From assembly GCF_010448835.1 (NCBI RefSeq), contig NZ_CP048409.1, positions 1,054,001 through 1,118,000 on the forward strand: a DNA stretch of 64,000 nt, written 5' to 3'. The position numbers and the translations under genes were made by a program. The DNA is from Draconibacterium halophilum (lineage in GTDB: Bacteria; Bacteroidota; Bacteroidia; Bacteroidales; Prolixibacteraceae). Below the pieces are notes generated by a model. It had not been told where the DNA came from. It was given only the letters and a program-made list of their open reading frames with translations, and searched no databases. This document shows positions 25,700-34,313 of this stretch, one piece after another. Numbering within the stretch: the first letter of the stretch is position 1; each line of letters opens with the position of its first letter.

Positions 25700-26139
25700 A
25701 AATCTTGTAAAGTGTGTAAAATCAATGAATTAATGTAGAATTATTTCACACCTATTTTATAATTGATAACTAGCCGCAGCATAAATTAAATTTTTGGGTT
25801 AAATAGAAGGTTATTCAGGAGAATCGTTGAAATTCGCTACCACGTGATTTGTTTGGAATCGTTCTAAATAGCACACGACCAGTTGAATAGAAAGTTGAAC
25901 GTTAATTTCAAAACGCCTGGTTTCCAAAATGATTTAAAGTCGAAAAGTATAGTTGTAACTGCCTGAAACCAGGGAAATACTAAAATAGAAACAAGTTGTG
26001 GCATAGTATTTTCAATTATAACAGTAAAACCTGAAATAGGTAGTTGAGCGGCCGATATCAGTTTTAAAGATTTCGGAAACGCACACTTGTTTCAGTCAAC
26101 TTTCTTAACACATTTAATAGAAAAGGAGAAATTTAAGGT
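25700..26139. other. Intergenic region, no gene recognised
   Basis: About 440 nt between the PRC-barrel terminator and the next gene. I found no convincing short ORF, hairpin or TAnnTTTG box. The last bases, AAAAGGAGAAATTTAAGGT, supply an unusually good ribosome binding site for the gene at 26140. Confidence 0.5.
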
Positions 26140-26838
26140 ATGAAACGATTTAGAAAACAATTTTATTTTAAAACAATTTTAATAACACTGGGATTCTTGA
26201 TAGCCGCGGCAGCCTTGCCATTAAAAGCTCAGGAAAACCATGTGAAAACGGTTTACACAGAGAACTCCATGGAGCATCACCACATGGAATATGCCGACCA
26301 GTTGAAAGCGATTATTGACAAGTATCCGGCTTTTACATTTAAATACAGTATTGAAAACGGAGAAGTACAAGATGTGGTTGTTTCAGGAATAGATGATAAA
26401 ATCGACAGAAAAAGAATGGAAGTCGTGTTGTTCGATTTAAACAGCCATCATAATATGGTAAAACAAACCGATGAACGTGTTGGCGTGTTTTACGAACTTG
26501 AAAAGCAAGCACGTTACGAACATGGTGAAGATGCTTTAAATGATGAATTGATGAGCCACCTGGAATATTCGAAAGGTGCAAAAGACTGGGGTATTGAAGG
26601 AACCATATTTGTAAAAGTACTTGTGGATGATAATGGTACAATACCATTTGCAACTACAGCTACCAACATCGAAACTTCTGCTGACGGTTACCTTGACGAT
26701 CTCGAGGAACAAGCAATTGCCGCAGTGCGCGAAACCTCGGGTGATTGGGAACCTGCAACGGTTGAAGGAGTAGAAGTGGCTTCGTTGGCAATAATTCCAA
26801 TTACATTCGAACTTGAAAATCATCCGTATAAACCATAG
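26140..26838 (+). CDS. Exported protein with a TonB C-terminal-like domain
   Basis: The 232-residue protein has a signal peptide (TILITLGFLIAAAALPLKAQ, residues about 12-31) that looks cleavable. A histidine-rich patch (MEHHHMEY) and a mixed alpha/beta region lie in the middle. Residues about 145-228 resemble the TonB C-terminal domain: IEGTIFVKVLVDDNGTI, then AIAAVRETSGDWEPATVEG and SLAIIPITFEL. Because the N-terminus is a cleavable signal rather than a TonB anchor with a proline-rich spacer, it is probably a free periplasmic protein and not a true energy transducer. A strong AAGGAG precedes the ATG. Function unknown. Confidence 0.72.
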   Translation: MKRFRKQFYFKTILITLGFLIAAAALPLKAQENHVKTVYTENSMEHHHMEYADQLKAIIDKYPAFTFKYSIENGEVQDVVVSGIDDKIDRKRMEVVLFDLNSHHNMVKQTDERVGVFYELEKQARYEHGEDALNDELMSHLEYSKGAKDWGIEGTIFVKVLVDDNGTIPFATTATNIETSADGYLDDLEEQAIAAVRETSGDWEPATVEGVEVASLAIIPITFELENHPYKP

Positions 26839-26854
26839 AAAAACGGTTAAAATA

Positions 26855-26892
26855 AAAGAAACACCGGCCAAAATTTTGGTCGGTGTTTTTTA
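26855..26892. terminator. Bidirectional terminator
   Basis: AACACCGGCCAAAA / TTTTGGTCGGTGTT is an almost perfect long stem (26860-26887) with T runs available on both strands. It separates the plus-strand TonB-C gene from the convergent gene at 26912. Confidence 0.9.
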
Positions 26893-26911
26893 TTTGGGTC
26901 TAAGCTGTGTT

Positions 26912-27376
26912 TTATTGTTCTTTGAGAGAAGAGATAAACTCGTAGTTATAGAGTAAACAGTACTTCTCCAACAAGCGAAATCCATTGGCCGACAGTTCGA
27001 TCAGTTCAGGGAAGAAATGAATTAAAAGTTCTTTTGCTTTTTGGTGTGTTTGCCGGGCAAATTCAGATTCCCGAAAAAACGACGGATATTTCTCCATCGC
27101 CCGGGTCATGGCTTCCAGCTCCAGTGTTAATCTTATTTCGTTGTAATTTTGATCCTTGTCCGCAACCGAATCGGCACAACTAAACATATGGTTGGCATAG
27201 TTTTTAAGCTGATCTTCTAGTCCTTCCTTCGACAGATCAGAAACCACGTGCTCGTTTGCCATAAGCCATTGTTCGCGGATAAAGTGTTGCTGAAATTTCT
27301 CCAGGAACTTGTCGATTCGTTCAAACTCGGCATTTAATTTCAGGTGAAAGTCTTTGTTGAAATCCTGCTGTTCCAT
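26912..27376 (-). CDS. Hypothetical helical protein, 154 residues
   Basis: An acidic, predominantly alpha-helical cytoplasmic protein with no signal or membrane segment. Visible segments include FHLKLNAEFERIDKFLEKFQ, LTLELEAMTRAMEKYPSFF and LLIHFFPELIELSANGFRLL. I do not recognise a family. It is convergent with the TonB-C gene and lies just left of the insertion sequence, which has not disrupted it. A terminator for transcripts coming from the right sits at 27503-27534, so it is probably transcribed from the 27377-27500 interval. Confidence 0.65.
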   Translation of the reverse strand: MEQQDFNKDFHLKLNAEFERIDKFLEKFQQHFIREQWLMANEHVVSDLSKEGLEDQLKNYANHMFSCADSVADKDQNYNEIRLTLELEAMTRAMEKYPSFFRESEFARQTHQKAKELLIHFFPELIELSANGFRLLEKYCLLYNYEFISSLKEQ

Positions 27377-27502
27377 ACTCTAATAACACAAAAGCGGTTA
27401 AAAAGATTTTGTCTGATTAAAATTACGCGAAACAGGAAATCTTTCAAAAGAAATGAATATGGTTTAGAGCATCTTAGTAAATGGAGTTAGGAGTTTTATA
27501 TT

Positions 27503-27534
27503 TAAAAAAAGCCCCCTGCAAATACAGTGAGCTT
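27503..27534 (-). terminator. Minus-strand terminator, probably originally that of the secreted-protein gene at 28869
   Basis: In minus-strand sense AAGCTC, one mismatch, CTG, loop TATTTG, CAG, one mismatch and GGGCTT form a stem followed by seven T. It lies just outside the left end of the IS. With the IS removed it would be about 45-50 nt after the stop codon of the 28869 gene. Confidence 0.6.
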
Positions 27535-27551
27535 AATCAAATAATATAAAT

Positions 27552-28847
27552 CATTGCTGTCCACTTAAAATAGATTGAGGGACAGCTGTTTATAATTTAG
27601 TTCTTTGACATTTTTGTAATCTATATTTGTAAGAAGCTCATTTATAGGCGTTTTATCCAGTAGGGATATTCCTAAAATCTGTAATATTTCGTAGGTTGAG
27701 CGTTCAATTTTTAACTCTTTACCTACAATGGCAACTAAACAGTAAGCTATAATCGCTGAATGAATTTGTATCCTGACTGCGTTTTCTGACGTACCCCAGA
27801 ATGCTTTAATCTTCAGGTGTTGTTTTATCCATTTAAAGAATAATTCAACCTGCCATCTGTTTTTGTATAGGAGCACAATCTCTTCGGCTGTCAATTCCAT
27901 GTTGTTTGTCAAGTAAACGAAGTAGCGGTTACTTTCAGCATCAAAGAATTTGATTCTCCGTAATTTATCAGGATAATCTTTTGAGACATAGAAACCAGAC
28001 AATTTTCCAATCTGATCGCAAATCAGACCTGATTGTCTATCGACTTTATTCGAATACATCCTGTTAAACTTCAGGTTTGCTTTTGCCCTTACTACAAAAA
28101 ATGCAGAAAGTGTTGTTATCCGATAAAGGCGTTCAAAGTCAACATACCCACGGTCGAAAATGTAATATGCTCCTGTTTCGTATGGAATAACATCCATTAC
28201 ATTGACATCGTGAACCGAAGCTGCCGTAATGTGTATAAATGCTGGTATTTGCGTGGTAATATCGTAAAGCGTGTGGAGCTTTATACCTCCTTTTGTTTTA
28301 CGAAAACTCGCCCACCAGAAAACGCTTAAACACAAATCGATGGTTGAAGAATCGAAAGCATAAATTTTTCCTTTTATTTCAAAATCATCGTTAGCAAGCT
28401 TTTTTCTGGCCAAGTCAATCATGTAATAAGCAAAATCTTCAAAGATTCTGTAATTGCGCTTTTCGTTAGCTTTGGCCAGGTTGCTTCTTGTTACTGATTT
28501 CCCAAAACCAAGATGATAAGCTTTGCTTCGGTGAGCATGAATAATAACTATCAAATCGCGCAAACTATCACGATTGGTCAGTTGACCGAAAATCATACAA
28601 AGCAACTGGTTCCAGCAGGTAAAGTGCCTTACATACTTGTTGCCGGAATAGTTGGTAACAAATTTATCGAATACCCTTTGTGGTAAAAAACCTATTAGTT
28701 GAGCGAAAACGTATTTTCCGGTGTTCATGTGATAATTAAAATCCACGAACTTAACTGATTCAAATCGTCACGCTCAAAAAAGCCGCGTAAAGTATAGATT
28801 TACAATTGTTTCAAAGAACGTTGTTTAATTTTTAGTGGACACTAATG
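27552..28847 (-). mobile_element. Complete IS4-type insertion sequence, 1296 bp
   Basis: Both ends carry imperfect inverted repeats: the left end starts CATTGCTGTCCACTTAAAAT and the right end, on the complement, CATTAGTGTCCACTAAAAAT (17 of 20 identical). The element is flanked by the 6-bp direct repeat ATAAAT (27546-27551 and 28848-28853). It contains one intact transposase gene whose stop codon lies inside the left terminal repeat. Intact ends, target duplication and open frame suggest recent insertion. Confidence 0.88.
27565..28728 (-). CDS. IS4-type DDE transposase (DUF4372 N-terminal domain)
   Basis: The product is 387 residues from the ATG at 28728 (MNTGKYVFAQLIGFLPQRV); an in-frame ATG at 28746 would add six. 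The N-terminal DNA-binding DUF4372 segment includes NQLLCMIFGQLTNRDSLRDL and SNLAKANEKRNYRIFED. The catalytic core shows the first aspartate in KIYAFDSSTIDLCLS, the second in YYIFDRGYVDFERL, and the YREK signature of IS4-type enzymes (YKNRWQVELFFKWIKQH), which supplies the glutamate. No frameshift is present, so it should be active. Transcription runs leftwards, away from the neighbouring secreted-protein gene. Confidence 0.93.
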   Translation of the reverse strand: MNTGKYVFAQLIGFLPQRVFDKFVTNYSGNKYVRHFTCWNQLLCMIFGQLTNRDSLRDLIVIIHAHRSKAYHLGFGKSVTRSNLAKANEKRNYRIFEDFAYYMIDLARKKLANDDFEIKGKIYAFDSSTIDLCLSVFWWASFRKTKGGIKLHTLYDITTQIPAFIHITAASVHDVNVMDVIPYETGAYYIFDRGYVDFERLYRITTLSAFFVVRAKANLKFNRMYSNKVDRQSGLICDQIGKLSGFYVSKDYPDKLRRIKFFDAESNRYFVYLTNNMELTAEEIVLLYKNRWQVELFFKWIKQHLKIKAFWGTSENAVRIQIHSAIIAYCLVAIVGKELKIERSTYEILQILGISLLDKTPINELLTNIDYKNVKELNYKQLSLNLF

Positions 28848-28868
28848 ATAAATGAATAATTTTTAATT

Positions 28869-29267
28869 TTAATCAGATTCTTGCCAATTCATCACAACTG
28901 ATGCATAGCCATCTGAATCTACAATTGCTCTTGCCTTTTCTTCTGATACAAAATGATAAATTTTTCCATCAAGTTTGAATTGTACTGCAACTCTGTTTAA
29001 GGTAATTTTTTGCTTTCCTTTTGTTGGCCAAAAATCTGAGAGATCAATGTCTTCCTTGGGATTTCCTAGGTCAAATGTTGCCTTTAATTGTACATTGCCA
29101 CTTGCTGAAACTAAAACGTACGCATCGACAAATAATACTCTATCTCCTTCAACTTCAATATTGCAAAACTGAATTTCAGCTTCACGAGATGCTTGAGCAT
29201 TAGAAACATTAGGCGCAATAAAAGCCACCAACAAAAAACTAAATAATAAAATTTTGAAATTTTTCAT
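28869..29267 (-). CDS. Small exported protein of unknown function
   Basis: The 132-residue protein has a clear signal peptide (KILLFSFLLVAFIAPNVSNA, residues about 5-24, cut before Q). The mature part is about 107 residues, beta-rich and without cysteines except one (FCNIEVEG). Segments include LFVDAYVLVSASGNVQLKAT, WPTKGKQKITLNRVAVQFKL and YASVVMNWQES. I do not recognise a family. It may act in the periplasm or be released. The stop lies 21 nt from the IS right end, and the IS appears to separate the gene from its terminator. Upstream is a 500-nt region with several perfect short inverted repeats. Confidence 0.7.
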   Translation of the reverse strand: MKNFKILLFSFLLVAFIAPNVSNAQASREAEIQFCNIEVEGDRVLFVDAYVLVSASGNVQLKATFDLGNPKEDIDLSDFWPTKGKQKITLNRVAVQFKLDGKIYHFVSEEKARAIVDSDGYASVVMNWQESD

Positions 29268-29770
29268 AATAATTAATTTAAAGGTTTAAAAAATAAGTTT
29301 ATAGGTTTTTAATAAATATTGTTTGATATCTGCATTAAAGCAGAATGAGAGTATACATCAGCCCAAAATGATACTGGTTTTATCACAAATTAATTGGTTC
29401 GCTGAGGGATCGTGTTTACTTCCGTAAACAAATGTCAGATTTGAACAACGACGTTCAAGAAAAAACCCTTATTTTTTATCTTAATGTCGCAAAATTTCAT
29501 TGATAACACGGTTATCGTGCAACTCATTTCGAGTTAAGGTTCATAATTTCAAAAAATTATAAAATTATCCATAGTCGAAATATGTTAATCAAACATAATG
29601 CCATACTTTGTAAGTTTCAGTGTGTGAGTGCGATATGGGTAGTTTTATTTCTTCTGCCTTTTTTTCAGAATTGGAAAATATGGGTTTAATTAGTAAAAAT
29701 GGGACAGCTAAAAAGAAAGGATATTTCCAAATAAGTGACACTCAGGATGAAATACCAAATTCTTTTGCAC
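29268..29770. other. Non-coding interval with four consecutive perfect inverted repeats
   Basis: No credible gene. The inverted repeats are TGTTTAC-TTCC-GTAAACA (29413-29430), TTGAAC-AACGAC-GTTCAA (29441-29458), GATAAC-ACG-GTTATC (29502-29516) and AACTC-ATTTC-GAGTT (29521-29535). They could be operators or a structured leader of the secreted-protein gene at 29267, or a small RNA. An 83-codon plus-strand frame at 29620 runs into the lysS terminator and is rejected. Confidence 0.5.
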
Positions 29771-29802
29771 AAAAAAGCCCCTCCGAAAATCGAAGAGGCT
29801 TC
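29771..29802 (-). terminator. Terminator of lysS
   Basis: On the minus strand AAGCCTCTTCGA, loop TTTT and CGGAGGGGCTT are followed by six T. Two further hairpins lie between it and the lysS stop: CCCCGAT/ATCGGG-type at 29814-29832 and the perfect GTCCGTTTTAACGGAC at 29838-29853. Confidence 0.85.
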
Positions 29803-29879
29803 TGTATTTTTAACCCCGATGCTTCGATCGGGATTTCGTCCGTTTTAACGGACTCAACTTTTTCCTTTTGACTTGTTTC

Positions 29880-31586
29880 TTATAACGCAGTCACCATCAA
29901 CCCATCATCCGTATTTTCAACCTTTGCAACATTTTTCTTGGTAAGGCCTTTAATGGCTTTGTCCCATTTTTTGTTGCTCAATCCGGCTTTTTCTTTTAGT
30001 GCAGGTAATTCAACCGGTGATTCAGCTTTCAACAGTTCGAAAACAGTTTTCTCGTCATCAGTCATTTCCACTGCCTTTTTCTCCGGTTTCATTTGTGGGA
30101 AGAACAACACATCCTGAATCGACGGGCTGTTGGTCATAAACATTGTTAAGCGGTCCATTCCAATTCCCATTCCCGATGTTGGCGGCATACCATATTCCAG
30201 CGCACGCAGGAAATCCTGGTCGATAAACATCGCTTCGTCGTCACCTTTTTCCGACAATTTCAACTGGTCTTCAAAACGTTCGCGCTGATCGATCGGGTCG
30301 TTCAGCTCCGAGTAAGCGTTGGCCAGCTCTTTTCCGTTTACCATCAACTCAAAACGTTCGGTTAAATCCGGGTTGTCGCGGTGCTTTTTAGTAAGCGGCG
30401 ACATTTCTTTTGGGTAGTCGGTAATAAAGGTTGGCTGAATGTAGTTGCCTTCACATTTTTCGCCAAATAGCTCATCAATCAGCTTGCCTTTACCCATAGT
30501 TTCGTCGATCTCAATATCGAGCTTATTGCAGATTTCGCGCAGCTCGTCTTCCGACTTGCCATTAATATCGTAACCGGTGTGTTCCATAATCGCTTCGGCC
30601 ATGGTAACACGGGGGTAAGGTGCTTTGTAATCGATAATGTTATCGCCCAGCTGAACTTTTGTGGTTCCGTGTAGAGCTAATGCCACGCGCTCACAAATTT
30701 CTTCGGTAAAGCTCATCATCCATTTGTAGTCTTTGTAGGCTACATAAATTTCCATAACCGTAAACTCCGGGTTGTGGGTGCGGTCCATTCCTTCGTTACG
30801 GAAGTCTTTTGAAAATTCGTAAACGCCTTCAAAACCACCAACAATCAGTCGTTTTAGGTAAAGTTCGTTGGCAATACGCATGTACAACGGCATGTTCAAA
30901 GCATTGTGGTGCGTAACAAACGGACGCGCAGCTGCTCCTCCCGGAATCGGCTGCAAAATTGGCGTTTCCACCTCGTGATAACCATACTCGTTAAACATCT
31001 GGCGCATGGTATTGTATATGATCGTCCGTTTCTTGAACGTCTCTTTCACTTCTGGATTTACAATCAGGTCGATGTAACGCTGACGGTAACGTTGTTCCGG
31101 ATCAGTAAAAGCATCAAAGGTTTTGCCGTCTTTTTCTTTTACAATTGGCAGCGGGCGCAACGATTTATTCAGCACAGTAAACTCCGTAACATGAATGGTT
31201 AATTCGCCCATTTGAGTAATAAAAGCATGCCCTTTTACGCCGATGATATCGCCGATGTCGAGTAATTTTTTGAATACCTCGTTGTACATCATTTTATCTT
31301 CACCGGTGCAAATCTCATCGCGGTTCACATAAATCTGAATACGTCCTTCGTGGTCCTGAATCTCAGCAAACGCGGCTTTTCCCATAATTCTGCGGCTCAT
31401 CAAACGGCCCGCAATCACTACATCCTGAAAATTCTTTTCGTCTTCCTTGAAGTTCTGTTTTATTTCTTTGGTGTTGGTATTTACGTGGTACTGTGCTGCC
31501 GGGTAGGGTTCAACACCCAACTCGCGCATTCTTTGCAACGAATTTCGTCTGATGATCTCTTGTTCGCTTAATTCCTGATGACTCAT
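29880..31586 (-). CDS. lysS: Lysyl-tRNA synthetase, class II, with C-terminal extension
   Basis: The 568-residue enzyme charges tRNA-Lys. It has an N-terminal OB-fold anticodon-binding domain (about 55-150: VVIAGRLMSRRIMGKAAFAE). The class II catalytic core follows, with motif 2 around FRNEGMDRTHNPEFTVMEIY and motif 3 GMPPTSGMGIGMDRLTM. About 70 extra residues at the C-terminus (after QDVLFFPQMKPEK) read as a small winged-helix-like domain: TVFELLKAESPVELPALKEK. Canonical LysRS ends near residue 500; this extension is known in Bacteroidota. The gene is divergent from recJ and each has a TAnnTTTG box in the gap. Confidence 0.97.
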   Translation of the reverse strand: MSHQELSEQEIIRRNSLQRMRELGVEPYPAAQYHVNTNTKEIKQNFKEDEKNFQDVVIAGRLMSRRIMGKAAFAEIQDHEGRIQIYVNRDEICTGEDKMMYNEVFKKLLDIGDIIGVKGHAFITQMGELTIHVTEFTVLNKSLRPLPIVKEKDGKTFDAFTDPEQRYRQRYIDLIVNPEVKETFKKRTIIYNTMRQMFNEYGYHEVETPILQPIPGGAAARPFVTHHNALNMPLYMRIANELYLKRLIVGGFEGVYEFSKDFRNEGMDRTHNPEFTVMEIYVAYKDYKWMMSFTEEICERVALALHGTTKVQLGDNIIDYKAPYPRVTMAEAIMEHTGYDINGKSEDELREICNKLDIEIDETMGKGKLIDELFGEKCEGNYIQPTFITDYPKEMSPLTKKHRDNPDLTERFELMVNGKELANAYSELNDPIDQRERFEDQLKLSEKGDDEAMFIDQDFLRALEYGMPPTSGMGIGMDRLTMFMTNSPSIQDVLFFPQMKPEKKAVEMTDDEKTVFELLKAESPVELPALKEKAGLSNKKWDKAIKGLTKKNVAKVENTDDGLMVTAL

Positions 31587-31680
31587 TTCTTCTTCACTTT
31601 TAAATTCCTGTCATTCTTTTGTTTAAATGACAATTTATTGCCCGGGAAACGTTTGCTGAATCCCTCTAAAAAAATTTGGG

Positions 31681-31688
31681 CAAAGATA
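31681..31688 (-). promoter_or_regulatory. -7 promoter box of lysS
   Basis: The minus strand reads TATCTTTG, a perfect TAnnTTTG, about 95 nt before the lysS ATG. No clear TTTG at the -33 position. Confidence 0.5.
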
Positions 31689-31785
31689 ATAAAACAGATT
31701 GGTTGTAATTGTGTTGTAACATTGAATCAAATAAAAAATAATGTAGGGGGTGAATCATTTAATTTCCATATGCAATTGCATTTTG

Positions 31786-31793
31786 TATCTTTG
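31786..31793 (+). promoter_or_regulatory. -7 promoter box of recJ
   Basis: TATCTTTG, a perfect TAnnTTTG, lies 34 nt before the recJ ATG. The upstream box is only ATTT/TTTC at the right distance. Confidence 0.5.
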
Positions 31794-31827
31794 TGAATTC
31801 ACATCTTGATAAACACGATAACGCAGC

Positions 31828-33555
31828 ATGGATAGAATTTGGAACTTAAAAAAACAAGGCGACCAAAACGAGGTTAAACATCTTTCAGCGGCGTTGAATG
31901 TGAATATGGTGATAGCCCGCTTGCTGGTGCAGCGGGGAATAGAAACCTACCCCGAAGCCAAAGCATTTTTCCGCCCCCGACTGAGTGACCTGCACGATCC
32001 GTTTTTGATGAAAGATATGGATAAAGCGGTTGCCCGATTGGATAAAGCAGTTGAAAATAAGGAAAAGGTAATTGTTTACGGCGATTACGATGTGGATGGA
32101 ACTACATCGGTGGCGTTGATGTATTCGTTTTTGAAACAGCGGATTAAAGATATTGAATATTATATTCCGAACCGTTACAGCGAGGGATATGGAATTTCGC
32201 CAAAAAGTATTGATTATGCCATAGATAAAGGAGTAACGCTTATTGTTGCCCTCGACTGCGGTATTAAAGCTGTTGAAAAAATTGCCAAAGCCAAAGAGCG
32301 CGGGCTCGATTTTATTGTCTGTGATCATCATAATCCGGATGATGAAGTGCCGCCGGCTGTTGCAGTACTCGACGCAAAACAATCGGATTGTAACTATCCT
32401 TACAAAGAACTTTCGGGTTGCGGTGTAGGATTTAAATTATTGCAAGGGTACTGCAAAAAACACGAAATTGATTACGAAGAAATATATGATCTGCTCGATT
32501 TGGTAGCGGTGAGTATTGCTGCAGATATTGTTCCGATAACCGGAGAAAACAGGGTGCTGGCTTATTATGGCCTTAAGAAACTTAACTCGAATCCGGGAAT
32601 TGGCTTGCAAACCATTATTAATTTTGCAGGAATTGCCGGTACCGAAATTACCATCAGCGATATTGTTTTTAAGATTGGGCCACGATTAAATGCCTCGGGC
32701 CGTATTGAGCACGGTAAAAAATCGGTGCAGATATTGGTTTCAACCGATGAAGATAAATCGGATCTATTAGGCGAAGAGATTGACTCTTTCAACGAGATCA
32801 GAAAAACATTAGACCGCGATATTACCCAGGATGCGCTGGATACCATTGAAAACAATCCCGAGTTTAAAGGTAAAAACAGCACAGTGCTTTATAACCGCGA
32901 CTGGCACAAGGGAGTGGTTGGAATTGTGGCATCAAGAGTTACCGAGCAATATTACCGGCCAACGATAATTTTAACCGAATCAAACGGTTTGGCAACGGGA
33001 TCGGCACGTTCGGTGCGCGATTTTGATCTTTACGAAGCTATTGGGCAGTGCAGCGATTTGCTGGAATCGTACGGTGGGCACATGTACGCTGCAGGATTAA
33101 CAATGAGGATTGAGAACATTCCGGAATTCCGGCAACGTTTTGAGGAGATTGTTACCAAACAGATAACTGATAAACAACAAGTTCAATCTATTGAGGTGGA
33201 TGCCAAAATTGCGCTTAGCGAAATTACGCCGCGCTTTTATCGCATTTTAAAACAATTTGCACCGTTTGGGCCGCACAATATGATGCCGGTTTTTGTTACC
33301 GAAGATGTTTTTGATGCCGGTACCAGCCGTTTGGTTGGTAAAAACCAGGAGCACTTAAAACTCGATTTGGTGGAGCCCGATGTTAATTCAGGAATATTCC
33401 CGGGCATTGCTTTTAATCAATCGGATGCTTACGATGTAATTACTTCAGGCTCGCCTTTTGATGTGTGCTATTCGATTAACGAAAATGAATACCGTGGTAA
33501 AACCAATCTTCAGTTATTTATAAGAGATATCAAGAAAAGAGAGTTCCTGAATTAA
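31828..33555 (+). CDS. recJ: Single-stranded-DNA-specific 5'-3' exonuclease RecJ
   Basis: The 575-residue protein degrades 5' single-stranded DNA in recombination and mismatch/base excision repair. The DHH phosphoesterase domain has VIVYGDYDVDGTTSVAL (about 81-97), LIVALDCGIKA and DFIVCDHHNPDDE, which carries the DHH motif. DLVAVSIAADIVP and FKIGPRLNASGRIEHG are further RecJ signatures. The DHHA1 part shows GSARSVRDFDLYEAI and YGGHMYAAGLT. The final OB-like domain includes QFAPFGPHNMMPVF. The last four bases overlap the convergent HAD phosphatase gene. Confidence 0.97.
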   Translation: MDRIWNLKKQGDQNEVKHLSAALNVNMVIARLLVQRGIETYPEAKAFFRPRLSDLHDPFLMKDMDKAVARLDKAVENKEKVIVYGDYDVDGTTSVALMYSFLKQRIKDIEYYIPNRYSEGYGISPKSIDYAIDKGVTLIVALDCGIKAVEKIAKAKERGLDFIVCDHHNPDDEVPPAVAVLDAKQSDCNYPYKELSGCGVGFKLLQGYCKKHEIDYEEIYDLLDLVAVSIAADIVPITGENRVLAYYGLKKLNSNPGIGLQTIINFAGIAGTEITISDIVFKIGPRLNASGRIEHGKKSVQILVSTDEDKSDLLGEEIDSFNEIRKTLDRDITQDALDTIENNPEFKGKNSTVLYNRDWHKGVVGIVASRVTEQYYRPTIILTESNGLATGSARSVRDFDLYEAIGQCSDLLESYGGHMYAAGLTMRIENIPEFRQRFEEIVTKQITDKQQVQSIEVDAKIALSEITPRFYRILKQFAPFGPHNMMPVFVTEDVFDAGTSRLVGKNQEHLKLDLVEPDVNSGIFPGIAFNQSDAYDVITSGSPFDVCYSINENEYRGKTNLQLFIRDIKKREFLN

Positions 33556-34184
33556 GGTAGTAGCGACTTTAGTTGCGGCAATTCTTCAATTACTCTGGCG
33601 CCCGTTGCCACCAGCCGCTGTTTCGACTGATGTCCGTCGGCCACCAAAATGCAATCTATTTCCAGTTGTTGAGCTACCTCAAAATCATGATTGGTGTCGC
33701 CAATAATAGTTGCCTGGCTTTTGTTGATGTTAAATTCGCTAATAAACTGTTTGCCACGTTCTATTTTCGAAGATGCATAATGATCGTTCAATCCGGCAAC
33801 TCCCTCAAAATAGTCGAAAATATTCTGATGTTTTAAGGTTTGCTCCAACATGTTTTGTTGCATAGCGGAAAGTACAAATTGTTGGAGCCCCAAGCTTTTA
33901 AAATGCTGGAGTACGTCAATCGCTCCGGCATGTAATTTACACTGAGAAACTCCTGCGTTGTATATGTCCATATATTCCTGTGCCGAAATGGAGAAATCTT
34001 CTTTTGAAAAATCAAAACCGAGAGATTCGTAACAATCCTTTACAGGAAACGAGAATACCTCTTTATACGAATAATGATCAAGCAGATTTAGCTGCCGATT
34101 TTTCAGCAGCACATTTATCGTTGAAATGCAAAAATCAAGATCGTTGAGCAGTGTACCGTTCCAGTCCCAGATAATTGTATGCAT
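33552..34184 (-). CDS. HAD-superfamily hydrolase (phosphoglycolate phosphatase-like)
   Basis: The 210-residue protein shows all HAD motifs: motif I IIWDWNGTLLND (nucleophile Asp and acid/base Asp at positions 6 and 8), motif II FVLSAMQ near 118, the lysine of ASSKIERGK and motif IV IGDTNHDFEVAQ. An alpha-helical cap lies between motifs I and II, as in Gph/PGMB-type phosphatases. The substrate cannot be deduced. The second motif I residue follows a tryptophan (DWNGT), a common Bacteroidota variant of DxDGT. The stop overlaps the recJ stop tail to tail by 4 bp. It may be transcribed with the acyltransferase gene 129 nt upstream. Confidence 0.9.
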   Translation of the reverse strand: MHTIIWDWNGTLLNDLDFCISTINVLLKNRQLNLLDHYSYKEVFSFPVKDCYESLGFDFSKEDFSISAQEYMDIYNAGVSQCKLHAGAIDVLQHFKSLGLQQFVLSAMQQNMLEQTLKHQNIFDYFEGVAGLNDHYASSKIERGKQFISEFNINKSQATIIGDTNHDFEVAQQLEIDCILVADGHQSKQRLVATGARVIEELPQLKSLLP

Positions 34185-34313
34185 TTTATACCGATTGTTT
34201 TTTAGAGTGAGCGTTAAGTGAAATGATAAATTTACAGTGGTTAATGCCGGTAGTAAAGCAAAAAGGCTTTGTAAATAGATGTAACAAAGGCTGCATTTGA
34301 TTTCTAATCGGTA

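Noticed and set aside
29620..29871. 83-codon plus-strand frame left of lysS
   Set aside because: Its second half is made of the lysS terminator hairpins, and it has no promoter, binding site or family resemblance.
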